64,000 nt of DNA from Pseudomonas sp. RIT-PI-AD (GTDB lineage: Bacteria; Pseudomonadota; Gammaproteobacteria; Pseudomonadales; Pseudomonadaceae). The notes beneath the pieces were generated by a model that worked only from the letters and a program-made list of their open reading frames with translations, searched no databases and had not been told where the DNA came from. A program made the position numbers and the translations under genes. Positions 9,215 to 18,743 of this stretch are shown piece after piece. The stretch lies in NCBI RefSeq assembly GCF_025642785.1, contig NZ_JANZKU010000015.1, positions 49,140 to 113,139 of the forward strand, read 5' to 3'. Position 1 is the stretch's first letter, and each line of letters starts with the position of its first letter.

Positions 9215-10099
9215 TCAACCGGCCTCCAGCGCCACCGCCCGGCGGCGCCAGCGGGGTGCCAGGGTCGCCCACAGGGTGGCGATCAGGATCAGCGCGCCGC
9301 CGATCCAACCCTGCGGGGTCAGCCGCTCGCCCAGCCACCAGGCGGCGAACAGCGCGCCGAACAGCGGCTCCGAGCCCATCAGCAGGCCCACCCGGGTGGC
9401 GCTGGAATGGCGCAGGGCATGGTTCTGGACGAAGAACGCGAAAAGGGTGGCGAACAGTATCAGGTACAGGGTTCCGCCCCAGAATGCCGGCCCCGTCGGC
9501 AGGGCTGGCCAGGGGCCCGGCGCGACGAGCGCCAGCGCCAGGCAACCGCTGGCCACCGCGCCGCTCTGCACGGCGGTCAAGGCCAGCGCCGGCACCGCGC
9601 GGGTCAGGTTCATCCGGCGGATGAGGCAGACCTGCAGGGCGCGCAGCACCGCGGCCCCGAGCATCAACCCATCGCCCAGACCGAAATGCAGCGTCAGCCC
9701 CCCGGTAAGCAGCCAGACCCCGAGGAGGCACAGGGCGCTGGCCAGCAGGATGACCGGCGACGGCCGCTGGTCCAACAACCCCCACTCGACGAAGGGGGTG
9801 AACAGCACGCACAGGCTGATGAGGAAGGCGGCGTTGCTGGCGCTGGTGAGCGCCACGCCGAAGGTCTCGCAAAGGTAGATCGCCAGCAGCATGCCGCCGG
9901 TGGGCAGCCCGGCGAGCCAGGCGCGCCGGCCGACGCCGCGCAACTGCGGCAGCAACAGGAGGAAGGTCAGGCCGAAGCGTACCGCAAGGAACCCCAGCAC
10001 TGGGTAGAACAGCAGCGCCTGCTTGGCCACGCCGTAGCTGCTGCCCCAGATCGCCGCCACCGCCAGCAGCGCCAGGTCCGCTTTCCATATGTCTTTCAT
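9215..10099 (-). CDS. EamA/DMT family transporter
   Basis: A 294-residue drug/metabolite transporter with ten predicted helices in two EamA repeats. The first begins ADLALLAVAAIWGSSYGVAKQ and the second DGLMLGAAVLRALQVCLIRR. The C-terminal repeat carries ATLFAFFVQNHALRHSSATR and the typical SEPLFGALFAAWWLGERLTP. It diverges from a LysR regulator gene 103 bp away, the classic arrangement of a regulator and its transporter target, so control by that regulator is likely. The substrate is unknown. It ends 7 bp from the convergent GTPase gene. Confidence 0.9.
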   Translation of the reverse strand: MKDIWKADLALLAVAAIWGSSYGVAKQALLFYPVLGFLAVRFGLTFLLLLPQLRGVGRRAWLAGLPTGGMLLAIYLCETFGVALTSASNAAFLISLCVLFTPFVEWGLLDQRPSPVILLASALCLLGVWLLTGGLTLHFGLGDGLMLGAAVLRALQVCLIRRMNLTRAVPALALTAVQSGAVASGCLALALVAPGPWPALPTGPAFWGGTLYLILFATLFAFFVQNHALRHSSATRVGLLMGSEPLFGALFAAWWLGERLTPQGWIGGALILIATLWATLAPRWRRRAVALEAG

Positions 10100-10202
10100 C
10101 GTCAGTCCGCCTGGGATTCGCCGCGAGGAGCGGCCGGATGCGCATTGTCGATTGATTCACCCCCCGCGATAATCCAGCGACACCGCACAGGACCTGTTCC
10201 CC

Positions 10203-11114
10203 ATGGGCACGAATATCCCGATGAGCCTGCTGCCGCTGCTGGCGACCTTCGTCAGGGTGGTGGATGCCGGCAGCTTTTCCGCCGCCGCGCGCCAGGCCGG
10301 CAGCACCGCGTCGGCGACGAGCCGGCAGGTGGCGCGGCTGGAGCGCCTGCTGGAGCTGCGCCTGCTCGAACGCACCACCCGCCGCTTGCGCCTGACCCAG
10401 GCCGGCGAGGAAATCGTCGCCCACGGCCGGCACATGCTCGACGCCGCCCAGGCCGCGCTGGACATCGGCGAGCGGCTGCAAGGCACGCCCCGCGGCAGCA
10501 TACGGATGAGCGTGCCCAAGGCGCTCGGGCGCTTCGTGATCAACCCGCTGGTGCCGGAATTCCTCCGCCGCTACCCGCAGATCGACCTCAAGCTGCGCTT
10601 GGACGATCGCCACCCGAACCTGATCGAGGACGGCTTCGACCTTTGCCTGCAGGTCACCGAGCGGCCGCCGGAAGGCCTGGCCGGCCGCCCCCTGCTGCAA
10701 GTGCGCCAGTCGCTTTGCGCCAGCCCCGACTACCTGCGCCGGGCGGGCATGCCGAAGCACCCGCAAGACCTCGCGCGCCACAGTTGCATGGCCCTGGACG
10801 AACGGGCCGACGATCGCTTCTGGCATTTCAGCCGCGGCGACGAACAGGAGGGGGTGGCGATCGGCGGGCGCTACGCCAGCAACCACAGCGAGGCGCGGCT
10901 GCTGCTGGCCGAGGAGGGTTTCGGCCTAACCTGCCTGCCCGACTTCACCGCCGCCGCGGCCCTGGCCGCCGGCCGGCTGGTCGAGGTGCTGCCGGACTGG
11001 CGCTACCGCGGCTCCTACCAAGGCGCCGCCTGGCTGCTCTGGCGCCCGAACCGGCACCTGCCGCCAAAGCTACGGGTGCTGATCGACTACCTCGGCGAGC
11101 GCCTGTCGAGTTGA
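10203..11114 (+). CDS. LysR-family transcriptional regulator
   Basis: A 303-residue LysR regulator. The N-terminal winged helix-turn-helix spans about residues 10-67 (TFVRVVDAGSFSAAARQAGS, then SATSRQVARLERLLELRLLERTTR). The effector-binding domain begins near residue 95 (GSIRMSVPKALGRFVINPLV). The ATG at 10203 and an in-frame ATG at 10221 are both possible; the second aligns better with LysR N-termini. It diverges from the EamA transporter gene and most likely controls it and itself from the shared 103-bp intergenic region. The effector is unknown. Confidence 0.92.
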   Translation: MGTNIPMSLLPLLATFVRVVDAGSFSAAARQAGSTASATSRQVARLERLLELRLLERTTRRLRLTQAGEEIVAHGRHMLDAAQAALDIGERLQGTPRGSIRMSVPKALGRFVINPLVPEFLRRYPQIDLKLRLDDRHPNLIEDGFDLCLQVTERPPEGLAGRPLLQVRQSLCASPDYLRRAGMPKHPQDLARHSCMALDERADDRFWHFSRGDEQEGVAIGGRYASNHSEARLLLAEEGFGLTCLPDFTAAAALAAGRLVEVLPDWRYRGSYQGAAWLLWRPNRHLPPKLRVLIDYLGERLSS

Positions 11115-11143
11115 AGGCGTCGGGTTCGCGGGAAGCGGCCGGT

Positions 11144-11938
11144 TCAGACCGCGACCGGCGCCTTGATGTGCGGATGGGCCTCGTAGCCGACCAGCTCGAA
11201 GTCCTCGAAGCGGAAGTCGAACAGATCCTTCACCGCGGGGTTGAGCCGCATGGTCGGCAGTGGCAGCGGTTCGCGGCTCAGTTGCAGGTCGGCCTGCTCC
11301 AGGTGGTTGGCGTACAGGTGACAGTCACCGCCGGTCCAGATGAAATCCCCCGGCGCCAGGTCGCAGACCTGGGCCAGCATCAGGGTCAACAAGGCGTAGC
11401 TGGCGATGTTGAAGGGCACGCCGAGGAAGATGTCCGCCGAGCGCTGGTAGAGCTGGCAACTGAGCTTGCCGTCGGCGACGTAGAACTGGAACAGCGCGTG
11501 GCATGGCGGCAAGGCCATGTCGTCCACCAGCGCCGGGTTCCAGGCGGACACGATCAACCGGCGCGAGTCCGGATTGGCCTTGAGCATCTGCACCAGCTTG
11601 GCGATCTGGTCGATCGAGCCGCCGTTGGGGGCCGGCCAGTTGCGCCACTGGTAGCCGTAGACCGGCCCGAGGTCGCCGTTTTCGTCGGCCCACTCGTCCC
11701 AGATGCGCACGCCGTTGTCCTGCAGGTACTTGACGTTGGTGTCGCCCTTCAGGAACCACAACAGCTCGTGGATGATGGATTTGAGGTGGCATTTCTTGGT
11801 GGTCACCAGCGGGAAGCCGGCGCCCAGGTCGAAGCGCATCTGGTAGCCGAACACGCTCCAGGTGCCGGTGCCGGTGCGGTCGCTCTTGAAGGTGCCGTGC
11901 TCGCGCACGTGGCGCATCAGGTCGAGGTACTGTTTCAT
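11144..11938 (-). CDS. thyA: Thymidylate synthase
   Basis: A 264-residue ThyA that methylates dUMP to dTMP using 5,10-methylene-tetrahydrofolate. The N-terminal [20 protein letters not shown] includes the substrate-phosphate arginine region. YGYQWRNWP binds folate, the catalytic cysteine is in [12 protein letters not shown] near residue 146, and [11 protein letters not shown] carries the dUMP-binding arginines. The C-terminus HIKAPVAV is intact. The length equals that of the E. coli enzyme. It is last in a same-strand series (TauE/SafE permease, lgt, thyA), an order shared widely with lgt-thyA pairs in gammaproteobacteria. Confidence 0.98.
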   Translation of the reverse strand: MKQYLDLMRHVREHGTFKSDRTGTGTWSVFGYQMRFDLGAGFPLVTTKKCHLKSIIHELLWFLKGDTNVKYLQDNGVRIWDEWADENGDLGPVYGYQWRNWPAPNGGSIDQIAKLVQMLKANPDSRRLIVSAWNPALVDDMALPPCHALFQFYVADGKLSCQLYQRSADIFLGVPFNIASYALLTLMLAQVCDLAPGDFIWTGGDCHLYANHLEQADLQLSREPLPLPTMRLNPAVKDLFDFRFEDFELVGYEAHPHIKAPVAV

Positions 11939-12082
11939 CGAAGACTCGGGGTGGCGCCGCGGAGGCGGGCGGCGGAATGCGTGCCATGGTAAGAGCCGCC
12001 CCGGCCTCGGCTCAAGCGGAGGCGCCGCCTGGCGACGAAGCGCCCGCCGCCCGAAGGCGCCGGGCGGCGGCGATACTCCGCC

Positions 12083-12892
12083 TCAGGCGACCGAGGCGTT
12101 CGGCGCGCGGCGGTAGGCCAGGGCGATGAGCGCCAGGCCGCCGAGGACCATCGGCAGGCACAGCACCTGGCCCATGGTCAGCCAGCCGAAGGCCAGGTAG
12201 CCGAGCTGGGCGTCCGGGACGCGGACGAACTCGACGATGAAGCGGAACAGGCCGTAGCACAGGGCGAACATGCCGGACACCGCCATGGTCGGCCGCGGCT
12301 TGCGCGAGTAGAACCAGAGGATGGCGAACAGCGCCACGCCCTCCAGGGCGAACTGGTAGAGCTGCGACGGATGTCGCGGCAACTGCGCGGGATCGCTGAA
12401 CGGCGGGAAGATCATCGCCCAGGGCAGGTCGGTGGGCTTGCCCCAGAGCTCGGCGTTGATGAAGTTGCCGATGCGCCCGGCGCCCAGGCCGATCGGCACC
12501 AGCGGCGCGATGAAGTCCATCAGCTCGAAGAAGCTCTTGCCGTTGCGCCGGCCGAACCACCAGGTGGCCAGCATCACGCCGATCAACCCGCCGTGGAAGG
12601 ACATGCCGCCCTTCCAGACCTCCAGGATCAGCATCGGGTTGGCCAGGTAGGCCGGCAGGTCGTAGAACAGCACGTAGCCGAGGCGGCCGCCGACGATCAC
12701 GCCCATCGCCACCCAGAACACCAGGTCGGAGAGCTTTTCCTTGGTCCAGGTCGGGTCGAAGCGGTGCAGCCGGCGCGAAGCCAGCCACCAGGCGCCGCCG
12801 ATGCCGATCAGGTACATCAGCCCGTACCAATGGATTTTCACTGGACCCAGGGCAAGCGCCACCGGGTCGATCTGGGGATAAGCCAGCATCAC
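12083..12892 (-). CDS. lgt: Prolipoprotein diacylglyceryl transferase
   Basis: A 269-residue inner-membrane enzyme that transfers diacylglycerol from phosphatidylglycerol to the lipobox cysteine of prolipoproteins. About seven membrane helices are visible. The catalytic-region motif [13 protein letters not shown] is near residue 100 and the Lgt signature [15 protein letters not shown] near residue 140. [13 protein letters not shown] and [12 protein letters not shown] are conserved C-terminal segments. It starts only 6 bp after the TauE/SafE gene, so the two are almost certainly co-transcribed. Confidence 0.97.
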   Translation of the reverse strand: MMLAYPQIDPVALALGPVKIHWYGLMYLIGIGGAWWLASRRLHRFDPTWTKEKLSDLVFWVAMGVIVGGRLGYVLFYDLPAYLANPMLILEVWKGGMSFHGGLIGVMLATWWFGRRNGKSFFELMDFIAPLVPIGLGAGRIGNFINAELWGKPTDLPWAMIFPPFSDPAQLPRHPSQLYQFALEGVALFAILWFYSRKPRPTMAVSGMFALCYGLFRFIVEFVRVPDAQLGYLAFGWLTMGQVLCLPMVLGGLALIALAYRRAPNASVA

Positions 12893-12898
12893 GACTCC

Positions 12899-13681
12899 TT
12901 AAACGAGAAAACTCAAGCCCACGCCGAACAGCAGCAGGGCGAACAGGCGCTTCAGCACCCGTGGCGGCAACCTGTGGGCCAGGCGCGCGCCGAAGCGGGC
13001 GAAGAACATGCTGGTGAGGGCGATACCCGCCATCGCCGGTAGATAGACGAAGCCCAGGCTCCAGCTCGGCAGGCGCGGCTCATGCCAGCCGATGACCATG
13101 AAACTGATCGCGCTGGACACCGCGATGGGCAGGCCGCAGGCGGAGGAAGTCGCCACCGCCTGTTGGATCGGCACGCTGCGCCAGGTGAGGAAGGGCACGG
13201 TGAGCGAGCCGCCGCCGATACCGAAGATCGCCGAGGCCCAGCCGATCACCCCGCCGGCCGCGATCAGACCGGGCTTGCCAGGGACCTGGCGGCTGGCCTT
13301 GGGCTTGATGTCCAGGGCCATCTGGCAGGCGATCAGGATGGCGAACACACCGATGATCTTTTGCAGCAGCGGCCCCTGGATGGCCGCCGCGGTGAGTCCG
13401 CCGAGCCAGGCGCCGACCAGGATGCCACCGGTCATCCAGGCGAAGACCGGCCAGCGAACGGCGCCCTTGCGCTGGTGCTCCATGACCGAGTTGATCGAAG
13501 TGAAGATGATGGTGGCGAGGGAGGTGCCCACCGCCAGGTGGGTGAGGATGTCCGGATCGAAGCCCTGCGCGGTGAAGCTGTAGACGAGGACCGGCACGAT
13601 GATCAGGCCGCCGCCCACGCCGAACAGCCCGGCCAGCACGCCGGCACAGGCACCCAGCACCATGTAGAGCAGGAATTCCAT
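12899..13681 (-). CDS. TauE/SafE (TSUP) family permease
   Basis: A 260-residue membrane protein of the TSUP family, generally exporters or importers of sulfite, sulfoacetate or related organic anions. Eight hydrophobic helices are visible in two repeats. The paired glycine motifs are LFGVGGGLIIVPVLVY (residues 18-33) and IFGIGGGSLTVPFLTW. The start is taken at MEFLLYMVLG (13681), which fits the family; a longer frame adds 20 residues without a better ribosome site. It is first in a run with lgt and thyA. The substrate is unknown and the link to lgt is probably only transcriptional. Confidence 0.9.
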   Translation of the reverse strand: MEFLLYMVLGACAGVLAGLFGVGGGLIIVPVLVYSFTAQGFDPDILTHLAVGTSLATIIFTSINSVMEHQRKGAVRWPVFAWMTGGILVGAWLGGLTAAAIQGPLLQKIIGVFAILIACQMALDIKPKASRQVPGKPGLIAAGGVIGWASAIFGIGGGSLTVPFLTWRSVPIQQAVATSSACGLPIAVSSAISFMVIGWHEPRLPSWSLGFVYLPAMAGIALTSMFFARFGARLAHRLPPRVLKRLFALLLFGVGLSFLV

Positions 13682-13891
13682 CGTCCACCCCCGAAAACAA
13701 AGCGGCATGGTAGCGGAAAACGTCGGCGAGGCCACAGCCACAGGTGGATGCCCGAATGGGGCACAGATGAGCGGGTCGAGGGGACAATAGTGGCCAATCG
13801 ACAGTCCACGCGGCCGGACTTATAGCGAATGGCTTGTGCCTTATGCAGCAAACTCATAGCCTGTGGGCTGTCGCATATTCAAGGAAGTCCT

Positions 13892-14638
13892 ATGTGCCTG
13901 ATTCTCCTCGCCTGGCGTCCCGGCCATGCGCACCCGCTGGTGATGGCCGCCAACCGTGACGAATTCTACGACCGCCCCACCCTCCCCCTGCACGCCTGGA
14001 AGGACGTCCCCGGCCTCTATGCCGGCCGCGACGAACTCGCCGGCGGCACCTGGCTCGGTGTCGGCCCCGACGGCCGTTTCGCCGCCCTGACCAACATCCG
14101 CGATCCCCGCCAGCCGCCCTTCGGCCGCTCCCGTGGCGAGCTGTCGGTGCAGTTCCTCGCCGACCCACGCCCCCCGGCGGCCTTCCTCGACGAACTGGCC
14201 AACCGCGCCGGCGACTACTCGGGCTTCAACCTGCTGCTGGGCGATAGCCGGGAGCTCTGGTTCTTCAGCTCCCGCGAAGGTCAGCCGCGCCAGTTGCCGG
14301 CGGGCCTCTACGCGCTGTCCAACGCCGACCTGGACACGCCCTGGCCGAAGTCGTTGCGCGGCAAGGCGGCCCTGGAAAGCACCCTGGCGGCGCCGGATGC
14401 GGAGCAATTGCTGGCGCTGCTGCACGACTCCGAGCAGGCCGCGGAGGCGCTGCTGCCGGACACCGGCATCGGTTCCACCACCGAGCGCCTGCTGTCGAGC
14501 ATCTTCATCGCCTCGCGCAACTACGGCACCCGCGCCAGTACCTCGCTGATCGTCGATGCCGACGGCACCCGCGAACTGGTGGAGCGCAGCTACGGGCCCT
14601 ACGGTTCGCTGCTGGGTGAGGTACGCCTGAATCCCTGA
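13892..14638 (+). CDS. NRDE/TANGO2 family protein
   Basis: A 248-residue member of the NRDE (TANGO2) family, named for the Asn-Arg-Asp-Glu motif seen here at residues 21-24 (VMAANRDEFYDRP). The N-terminal cysteine (MCLILLAW) and the SNADLDTPWPKS and STIFI-like segments are conserved. The start at ATG 13892 follows AAGGA. The family has been linked to heme trafficking in some organisms, but the bacterial role is unsettled. It is convergent with ptsP across a perfect bidirectional terminator. Confidence 0.87.
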   Translation: MCLILLAWRPGHAHPLVMAANRDEFYDRPTLPLHAWKDVPGLYAGRDELAGGTWLGVGPDGRFAALTNIRDPRQPPFGRSRGELSVQFLADPRPPAAFLDELANRAGDYSGFNLLLGDSRELWFFSSREGQPRQLPAGLYALSNADLDTPWPKSLRGKAALESTLAAPDAEQLLALLHDSEQAAEALLPDTGIGSTTERLLSSIFIASRNYGTRASTSLIVDADGTRELVERSYGPYGSLLGEVRLNP

Positions 14639-14645
14639 AACGGAA

Positions 14646-14666
14646 AGCCCCCGCGTCGCGGGGGCT
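14646..14666. terminator. Bidirectional hairpin between NRDE gene and ptsP
   Basis: A perfect inverted repeat AGCCCCCGCG-T-CGCGGGGGCT lies in the 33-bp gap between two convergent stop codons. The GC-rich stem has a short A run on its left, which becomes a T run for transcripts from the ptsP side. It probably ends both transcripts. Confidence 0.75.
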
Positions 14667-14671
14667 GTCGC

Positions 14672-16951
14672 CTAGGCCTGGACGATGGCCGCCGGGTTGA
14701 TCACCCGACCCAGGCCGAGGTTGCGCAGGGCCAGGTTCAGCGCGCTGTGGATGACCTGGGGATGGTCGATCGTCAGCAATTGGTCGAGCAGCTCGCGGGC
14801 CTTGCTCAGGGTGACCTGGCGCAACAGCCATTTCACCTTGGGCAGGTTGGTGGCGTTCATCGACAGGCTGTCGAACCCCATCGCCAGCAGCAGCACCGCC
14901 GCCGCCGGATCGCCGGCCATCTCGCCGCAGATACTCGCCGGCTTGCCCTCGGCATGGGCGTCCTCGACCACTCGCTTGAGCGCTTGCAGCACCGCCGGGT
15001 GCAGGTAGTCGTAGAGATCGGCCACCCGCGGGTTGTTGCGGTCCACCGCCAGCAGGTACTGGGTCAGGTCGTTGGAGCCCACCGAGACGAAATCCACCTG
15101 CCGCGCCAGTTCCCGGGTCTGGTAGACCGCCGCGGGAATCTCGATCATCACCCCCACCGGCGGCATCGGGATGTCCACGCCCTCGTCGCGCACCTCGCCC
15201 CAGGCGCGGTGGATCAGGTGCAGGGACTCCTCCAGCTCCTGCACGCCGGAAATCATCGGCAGCAGGATGCGCAGGTTGTTCAGGCCCTCGCTGGCCTTGA
15301 GCATGGCGCGCACCTGGACCAGGAAGATTTCCGGGTGGTCGAGGGTCACGCGGATGCCGCGCCAGCCGAGGAAAGGGTTGTCTTCCTTGATCGGGAAGTA
15401 GGACAGCGACTTGTCGCCGCCGATGTCGAGGGTGCGCATGGTCACCGGCAGCGGGTGGAAAGCCGCCAGTTGCTCGCGGTAGATCGACAGTTGCTCCTTC
15501 TCGCTGGGAAAGCGCTCGTTGATCATGAACGGCACTTCGGTGCGGTACAGGCCGACGCCCTCGGCACCGCGCTCCTGGGCACGGGTCACATCGGCCAGCA
15601 GGCCGGTGTTGACCCACAGTGGCATGCGCCGGCCGTCGAGGGTTTCGCAGGGCAGCAGGCGCAGGGCATCGAGCCCCTGGGACAGTTGCCGTTCCTCTTC
15701 CACCAACTCGGCGTACTGCTGGCGCAGCACGTCGCTGGGATTGGTGAACACCTCGCCGTGGTAGCCGTCGACGATCAGGTCGATACCGTCCATCTTCGAG
15801 TAGGGCAGGTCGACCAGCCCCATCACCGTGGGGATGCCCATGGCGCGGGCGAGGATCGCCACGTGGGAGTTGCCCGAGCCGAGCACCGAGACCAGGCCCA
15901 CCAGCTTGCCCTCGGGCACTTCTCCGAGCATCGCCGGGGACAATTCCTCGCTGACCAGGATGGTGTTGTCCTGGTAGACCAGGTTCTGCTTGCGCTCTTC
16001 CTGCAGGTAGGCGAGCAGGCGCCGGCCGAGGTCCTTGACGTCGGAGGCACGCTCGCGCAGGTAGGCGTCGTCCATCAGTTCGAAGCGCTTGACGTGCTCC
16101 ATCACCACCTGGCGCAGCGCGCCCTGGGCCCACTGCCCGCCGCGGATCACCCGCTTGACCTCCAGGCCGATGGAGGCGTCGTCGAGCATCATCAGGTAGA
16201 CGTCGAACAGTGCGCGCTCTTCCGGACGCAACTGGCTGGCGAGCTTGCTCGACAGCGAGCGCATGTCGGCGCGCACCGATTCCAGCGCCTGCTTGAAGCG
16301 CTCGACCTCGGCGTCGATGTCGTCCACCGGTTTGTCCGGCACCACTTCCAGGTCGGCCGGCGGCAGGACCACCACCGCTTTGCCCACCGCCGCGCCGGGC
16401 GCGCCGGGCACGCCGACGAAACGGGTCTCCTGGATGCCCTTGCCCTGCTTGCCCAAGCCCCGGATCGAGCCGGTGGCCTCGGCATGGGCGATCACCCCGG
16501 CGAGCTGGGCGCTCATGGTGACCAGGAAGGCTTCCTCGCCCTCGTCGAACTGGCGGCGCTCCTTCTGTTGCACCACCAACACGCCCATCACCCGCCGATG
16601 GTGGATGATCGGCGCGCCGAGAAAGGAGGCGTAGCGTTCCTCCCCGGTCTCGGCGAAATAGCGGTAGCGCGGGTGGTCGGCGGCGTTCTCCAGGTTGAGC
16701 GGCTCCTCGCGGGTGCCGACCAGGCCGACCAGGCCTTCGTTGGGCGCCATGCTGACCTTGCCGATCGAGCGCTTGTTCAAGCCCTCGGTGGCCATCAGCA
16801 CGAAACGGTTGGTCTCCGGGTCCAGCAGGTAGACCGAGCAGACCTGGCTGCCCATGGACTCCCGCACCCGCTGCACGATGATCGTCAGCGCCGCCTTCAG
16901 ATCCTTGGCGGAGTTCACTTCCTGGACGATCTTGCGCAGCGTGTTGAGCAT
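14672..16951 (-). CDS. ptsP: Phosphoenolpyruvate-protein phosphotransferase PtsP (EI-Ntr)
   Basis: A 759-residue first enzyme of the nitrogen phosphotransferase system, passing phosphate from PEP to NPr (PtsO). An N-terminal GAF domain spans about residues 15-160 (YLLDPETNRFVLMATEGL). The EI core follows, with the phosphorylated histidine in GSGNSHVAILARAMGIP near residue 355. The PEP-binding TIM barrel carries LYRTEVPFM, TLDIGGDKSLSYFP and SICGEMAGDP. The start at 16951 is set by GGAGTCAGC just upstream; the longer frame overlaps rppH. It lies 11 bp downstream of rppH, the usual pairing in gammaproteobacteria. EI-Ntr senses glutamine/2-oxoglutarate and affects nitrogen, potassium and virulence traits. 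Confidence 0.97.
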   Translation of the reverse strand: MLNTLRKIVQEVNSAKDLKAALTIIVQRVRESMGSQVCSVYLLDPETNRFVLMATEGLNKRSIGKVSMAPNEGLVGLVGTREEPLNLENAADHPRYRYFAETGEERYASFLGAPIIHHRRVMGVLVVQQKERRQFDEGEEAFLVTMSAQLAGVIAHAEATGSIRGLGKQGKGIQETRFVGVPGAPGAAVGKAVVVLPPADLEVVPDKPVDDIDAEVERFKQALESVRADMRSLSSKLASQLRPEERALFDVYLMMLDDASIGLEVKRVIRGGQWAQGALRQVVMEHVKRFELMDDAYLRERASDVKDLGRRLLAYLQEERKQNLVYQDNTILVSEELSPAMLGEVPEGKLVGLVSVLGSGNSHVAILARAMGIPTVMGLVDLPYSKMDGIDLIVDGYHGEVFTNPSDVLRQQYAELVEEERQLSQGLDALRLLPCETLDGRRMPLWVNTGLLADVTRAQERGAEGVGLYRTEVPFMINERFPSEKEQLSIYREQLAAFHPLPVTMRTLDIGGDKSLSYFPIKEDNPFLGWRGIRVTLDHPEIFLVQVRAMLKASEGLNNLRILLPMISGVQELEESLHLIHRAWGEVRDEGVDIPMPPVGVMIEIPAAVYQTRELARQVDFVSVGSNDLTQYLLAVDRNNPRVADLYDYLHPAVLQALKRVVEDAHAEGKPASICGEMAGDPAAAVLLLAMGFDSLSMNATNLPKVKWLLRQVTLSKARELLDQLLTIDHPQVIHSALNLALRNLGLGRVINPAAIVQA

Positions 16952-16962
16952 GCTGACTCCGG

Positions 16963-17442
16963 TCAGTCGTGCGCCAAGAGGCGCGGAGCGAGTTCCTTGA
17001 GGGCGCGGCGGTAGACCTCGCGTTTGAAGGTCACCACCTGTCCCAACGGATACCAGTAGCTGACCCAGCGCCAGCCGTCGAATTCCGGCTTGCCGGTCAC
17101 ATCCATCCGGACCCGATCCTCGGCGGATTGCAACCGCAGGAGGAACCACTTCTGTTTTTGCCCGATGCACAGCGGTTGGCTATGGGTGCGCACCAGGCGT
17201 TGCGGCAGACGATAACGCAACCAGCCCCGGGTGCACGCGAGAATTTTCACATCCTGCTGTTCCAGGCCCACTTCTTCGTTCAATTCGCGGTACAGGGCCT
17301 CTTCCGGCGTTTCCCGTGGATTGATGCCGCCCTGGGGGAATTGCCAAGCGTCCTGATTGATACGGCGAGCCCACATCACCTGGCCAACCTCATTGGCGAG
17401 AATGATGCCGACATTCGGGCGAAAACCATCGGAATCGATCAC
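16963..17442 (-). CDS. rppH: RNA pyrophosphohydrolase
   Basis: A 159-residue Nudix hydrolase that removes pyrophosphate from 5'-triphosphate mRNA ends and so triggers RNase E decay. The Nudix box is [20 protein letters not shown] (continuing VGL) at residues 38-60. The family end [14 protein letters not shown] is present. The start is GTG (complement of 17440-17442), giving [17 protein letters not shown], which matches the family exactly. It heads the rppH-ptsP unit and diverges from the HAD phosphatase gene. Confidence 0.96.
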   Translation of the reverse strand: MIDSDGFRPNVGIILANEVGQVMWARRINQDAWQFPQGGINPRETPEEALYRELNEEVGLEQQDVKILACTRGWLRYRLPQRLVRTHSQPLCIGQKQKWFLLRLQSAEDRVRMDVTGKPEFDGWRWVSYWYPLGQVVTFKREVYRRALKELAPRLLAHD

Positions 17443-17610
17443 GGCGGACAACCTCGCAAACGCATGTTCCCGCATTGTTCCACAAAACGAAGGGGCGCCG
17501 GAAGCGCCCCCGCATGCGCCCGCCGGGTATCCGGCACGGAGCTTGCTGCGGTGGCCGGATAGGCGGTGGGGCTTTATGCTGGGCGCTTTTCCGCGTTTGC
17601 GAGGTACACC

Positions 17611-18264
17611 GTGCGTCTGGCTCTCTTCGATCTCGACAATACCCTGCTGGCGGGCGACAGCGACCACGCCTGGGGCGACTGGCTGTGCGCCCGCGGCATC
17701 CTCGACGGCGTCACCTACAAGGCGCGCAACGATGCCTTCTACCAGGACTACCTGGACGGCCGCCTGAACATCGCCGACTACCTGAATTTCAGCCTGGAGA
17801 TCCTCGGCCGTACCGAGAGGGCCCAGCTCGACCGCTGGCACGCCGAGTTCATGGCCGAGTGCATCGAGCCGATCATCCTGGCCAAGGGCGTGGAGCTGTT
17901 GGCACGCCACCGCGACGCCGGCGAGCGGGTGGTGATCATCACCGCCACCAACCGCTTCGTCACCGAGCCGATCGCCCGCCGCCTGGGGGTGGAAACCCTG
18001 CTCGCCACCGAATGCGAAATGGCCGACGGACGCTACACCGGGCGCACCGTCGACGTGCCCTGCTTCCGCGAGGGCAAGGTCACCCGGCTCGAACGCTGGT
18101 TGCGGGAAAACGACCTCGACCTGAAGGACAGCGCCTTCTACAGCGACTCGATGAACGACCTGCCGCTGCTGGAGCGGGTGACCCGCCCGGTGGCGGTGGA
18201 CCCCGACCCGACCCTGCGCGCCGAGGCCGAGCGCCGCGGCTGGCCGATCATTTCCCTGCGCTGA
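17611..18264 (+). CDS. HAD-IB family phosphatase
   Basis: A 217-residue haloacid-dehalogenase phosphatase of subfamily IB, similar in layout to SerB and CicA-like proteins. It begins at GTG 17611 ([17 protein letters not shown]). The nucleophile and acid aspartates are in FDLDNT (residues 6-11). Motif II is ITATNRF, the lysine of motif III falls in [13 protein letters not shown], and motif IV is [12 protein letters not shown]. Family members hydrolyse small phosphomonoesters such as phosphoserine or related metabolites; the substrate is not predictable. It diverges from rppH and is convergent with the DUF2269 gene. Confidence 0.9.
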   Translation: MRLALFDLDNTLLAGDSDHAWGDWLCARGILDGVTYKARNDAFYQDYLDGRLNIADYLNFSLEILGRTERAQLDRWHAEFMAECIEPIILAKGVELLARHRDAGERVVIITATNRFVTEPIARRLGVETLLATECEMADGRYTGRTVDVPCFREGKVTRLERWLRENDLDLKDSAFYSDSMNDLPLLERVTRPVAVDPDPTLRAEAERRGWPIISLR

Positions 18265-18275
18265 GGCGCGGGACG

Positions 18276-18743
18276 TCAGAGCGGCTTGGCCACCATCAGG
18301 AAGAAGATCGCGACGAAGGCGACGAAGGCCGGCCAGCCGAGGACGAACCAGACCTTCATGTAGCGCTGGGCGCGCGGCGCGATCGGCGTGCCCTCGCGCA
18401 GCGCCGTTTCCGCCATGTCGCGCACGCGCACCTGCAGCCACAGCACCGGCAGCCAGCAGAGCCCGGCGAAGACGAACAGGCCGAGGCTGCACAGCAACCA
18501 GAACTGGTTCAGCGGCCAGCCCGCCACTTTTGCCAGGCCCAGACCGCTGAGCGGCTGGAACACCGCGGTGGTGGCGATGAACAGCCAGTCGGCGGTGACC
18601 AGGTGGCGGAAGGTGGTGGCGATCACCTGCACCTGACCGCTGCGCCAGGCCCGCAGGGCGTAGTAGGCCGAGCCCAGGCCGGTGCCGAACAGCAGCGTCG
18701 AGGAGAGGATGTGCAGGGTTTTCAGAAACAGGTACAGGCTCAT
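18276..18743 (-). CDS. DUF2269 membrane protein
   Basis: A 155-residue integral membrane protein of the DUF2269 family, with four hydrophobic helices. It starts [20 protein letters not shown], followed by [40 protein letters not shown], and [20 protein letters not shown] at the C-terminus. A histidine in the first helix and another in FRHLVTADW are conserved-looking. Its ATG overlaps the stop of the upstream epimerase gene by four bases (ATGA), so the two are translationally coupled. Function is unknown. Confidence 0.87.
   Translation of the reverse strand: MSLYLFLKTLHILSSTLLFGTGLGSAYYALRAWRSGQVQVIATTFRHLVTADWLFIATTAVFQPLSGLGLAKVAGWPLNQFWLLCSLGLFVFAGLCWLPVLWLQVRVRDMAETALREGTPIAPRAQRYMKVWFVLGWPAFVAFVAIFFLMVAKPL

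Noticed and set aside
9068..11992. A 974-codon plus-strand frame across the EamA, LysR and thyA genes
   Set aside because: It runs antisense to real genes on both sides of the LysR gene and has no domain.
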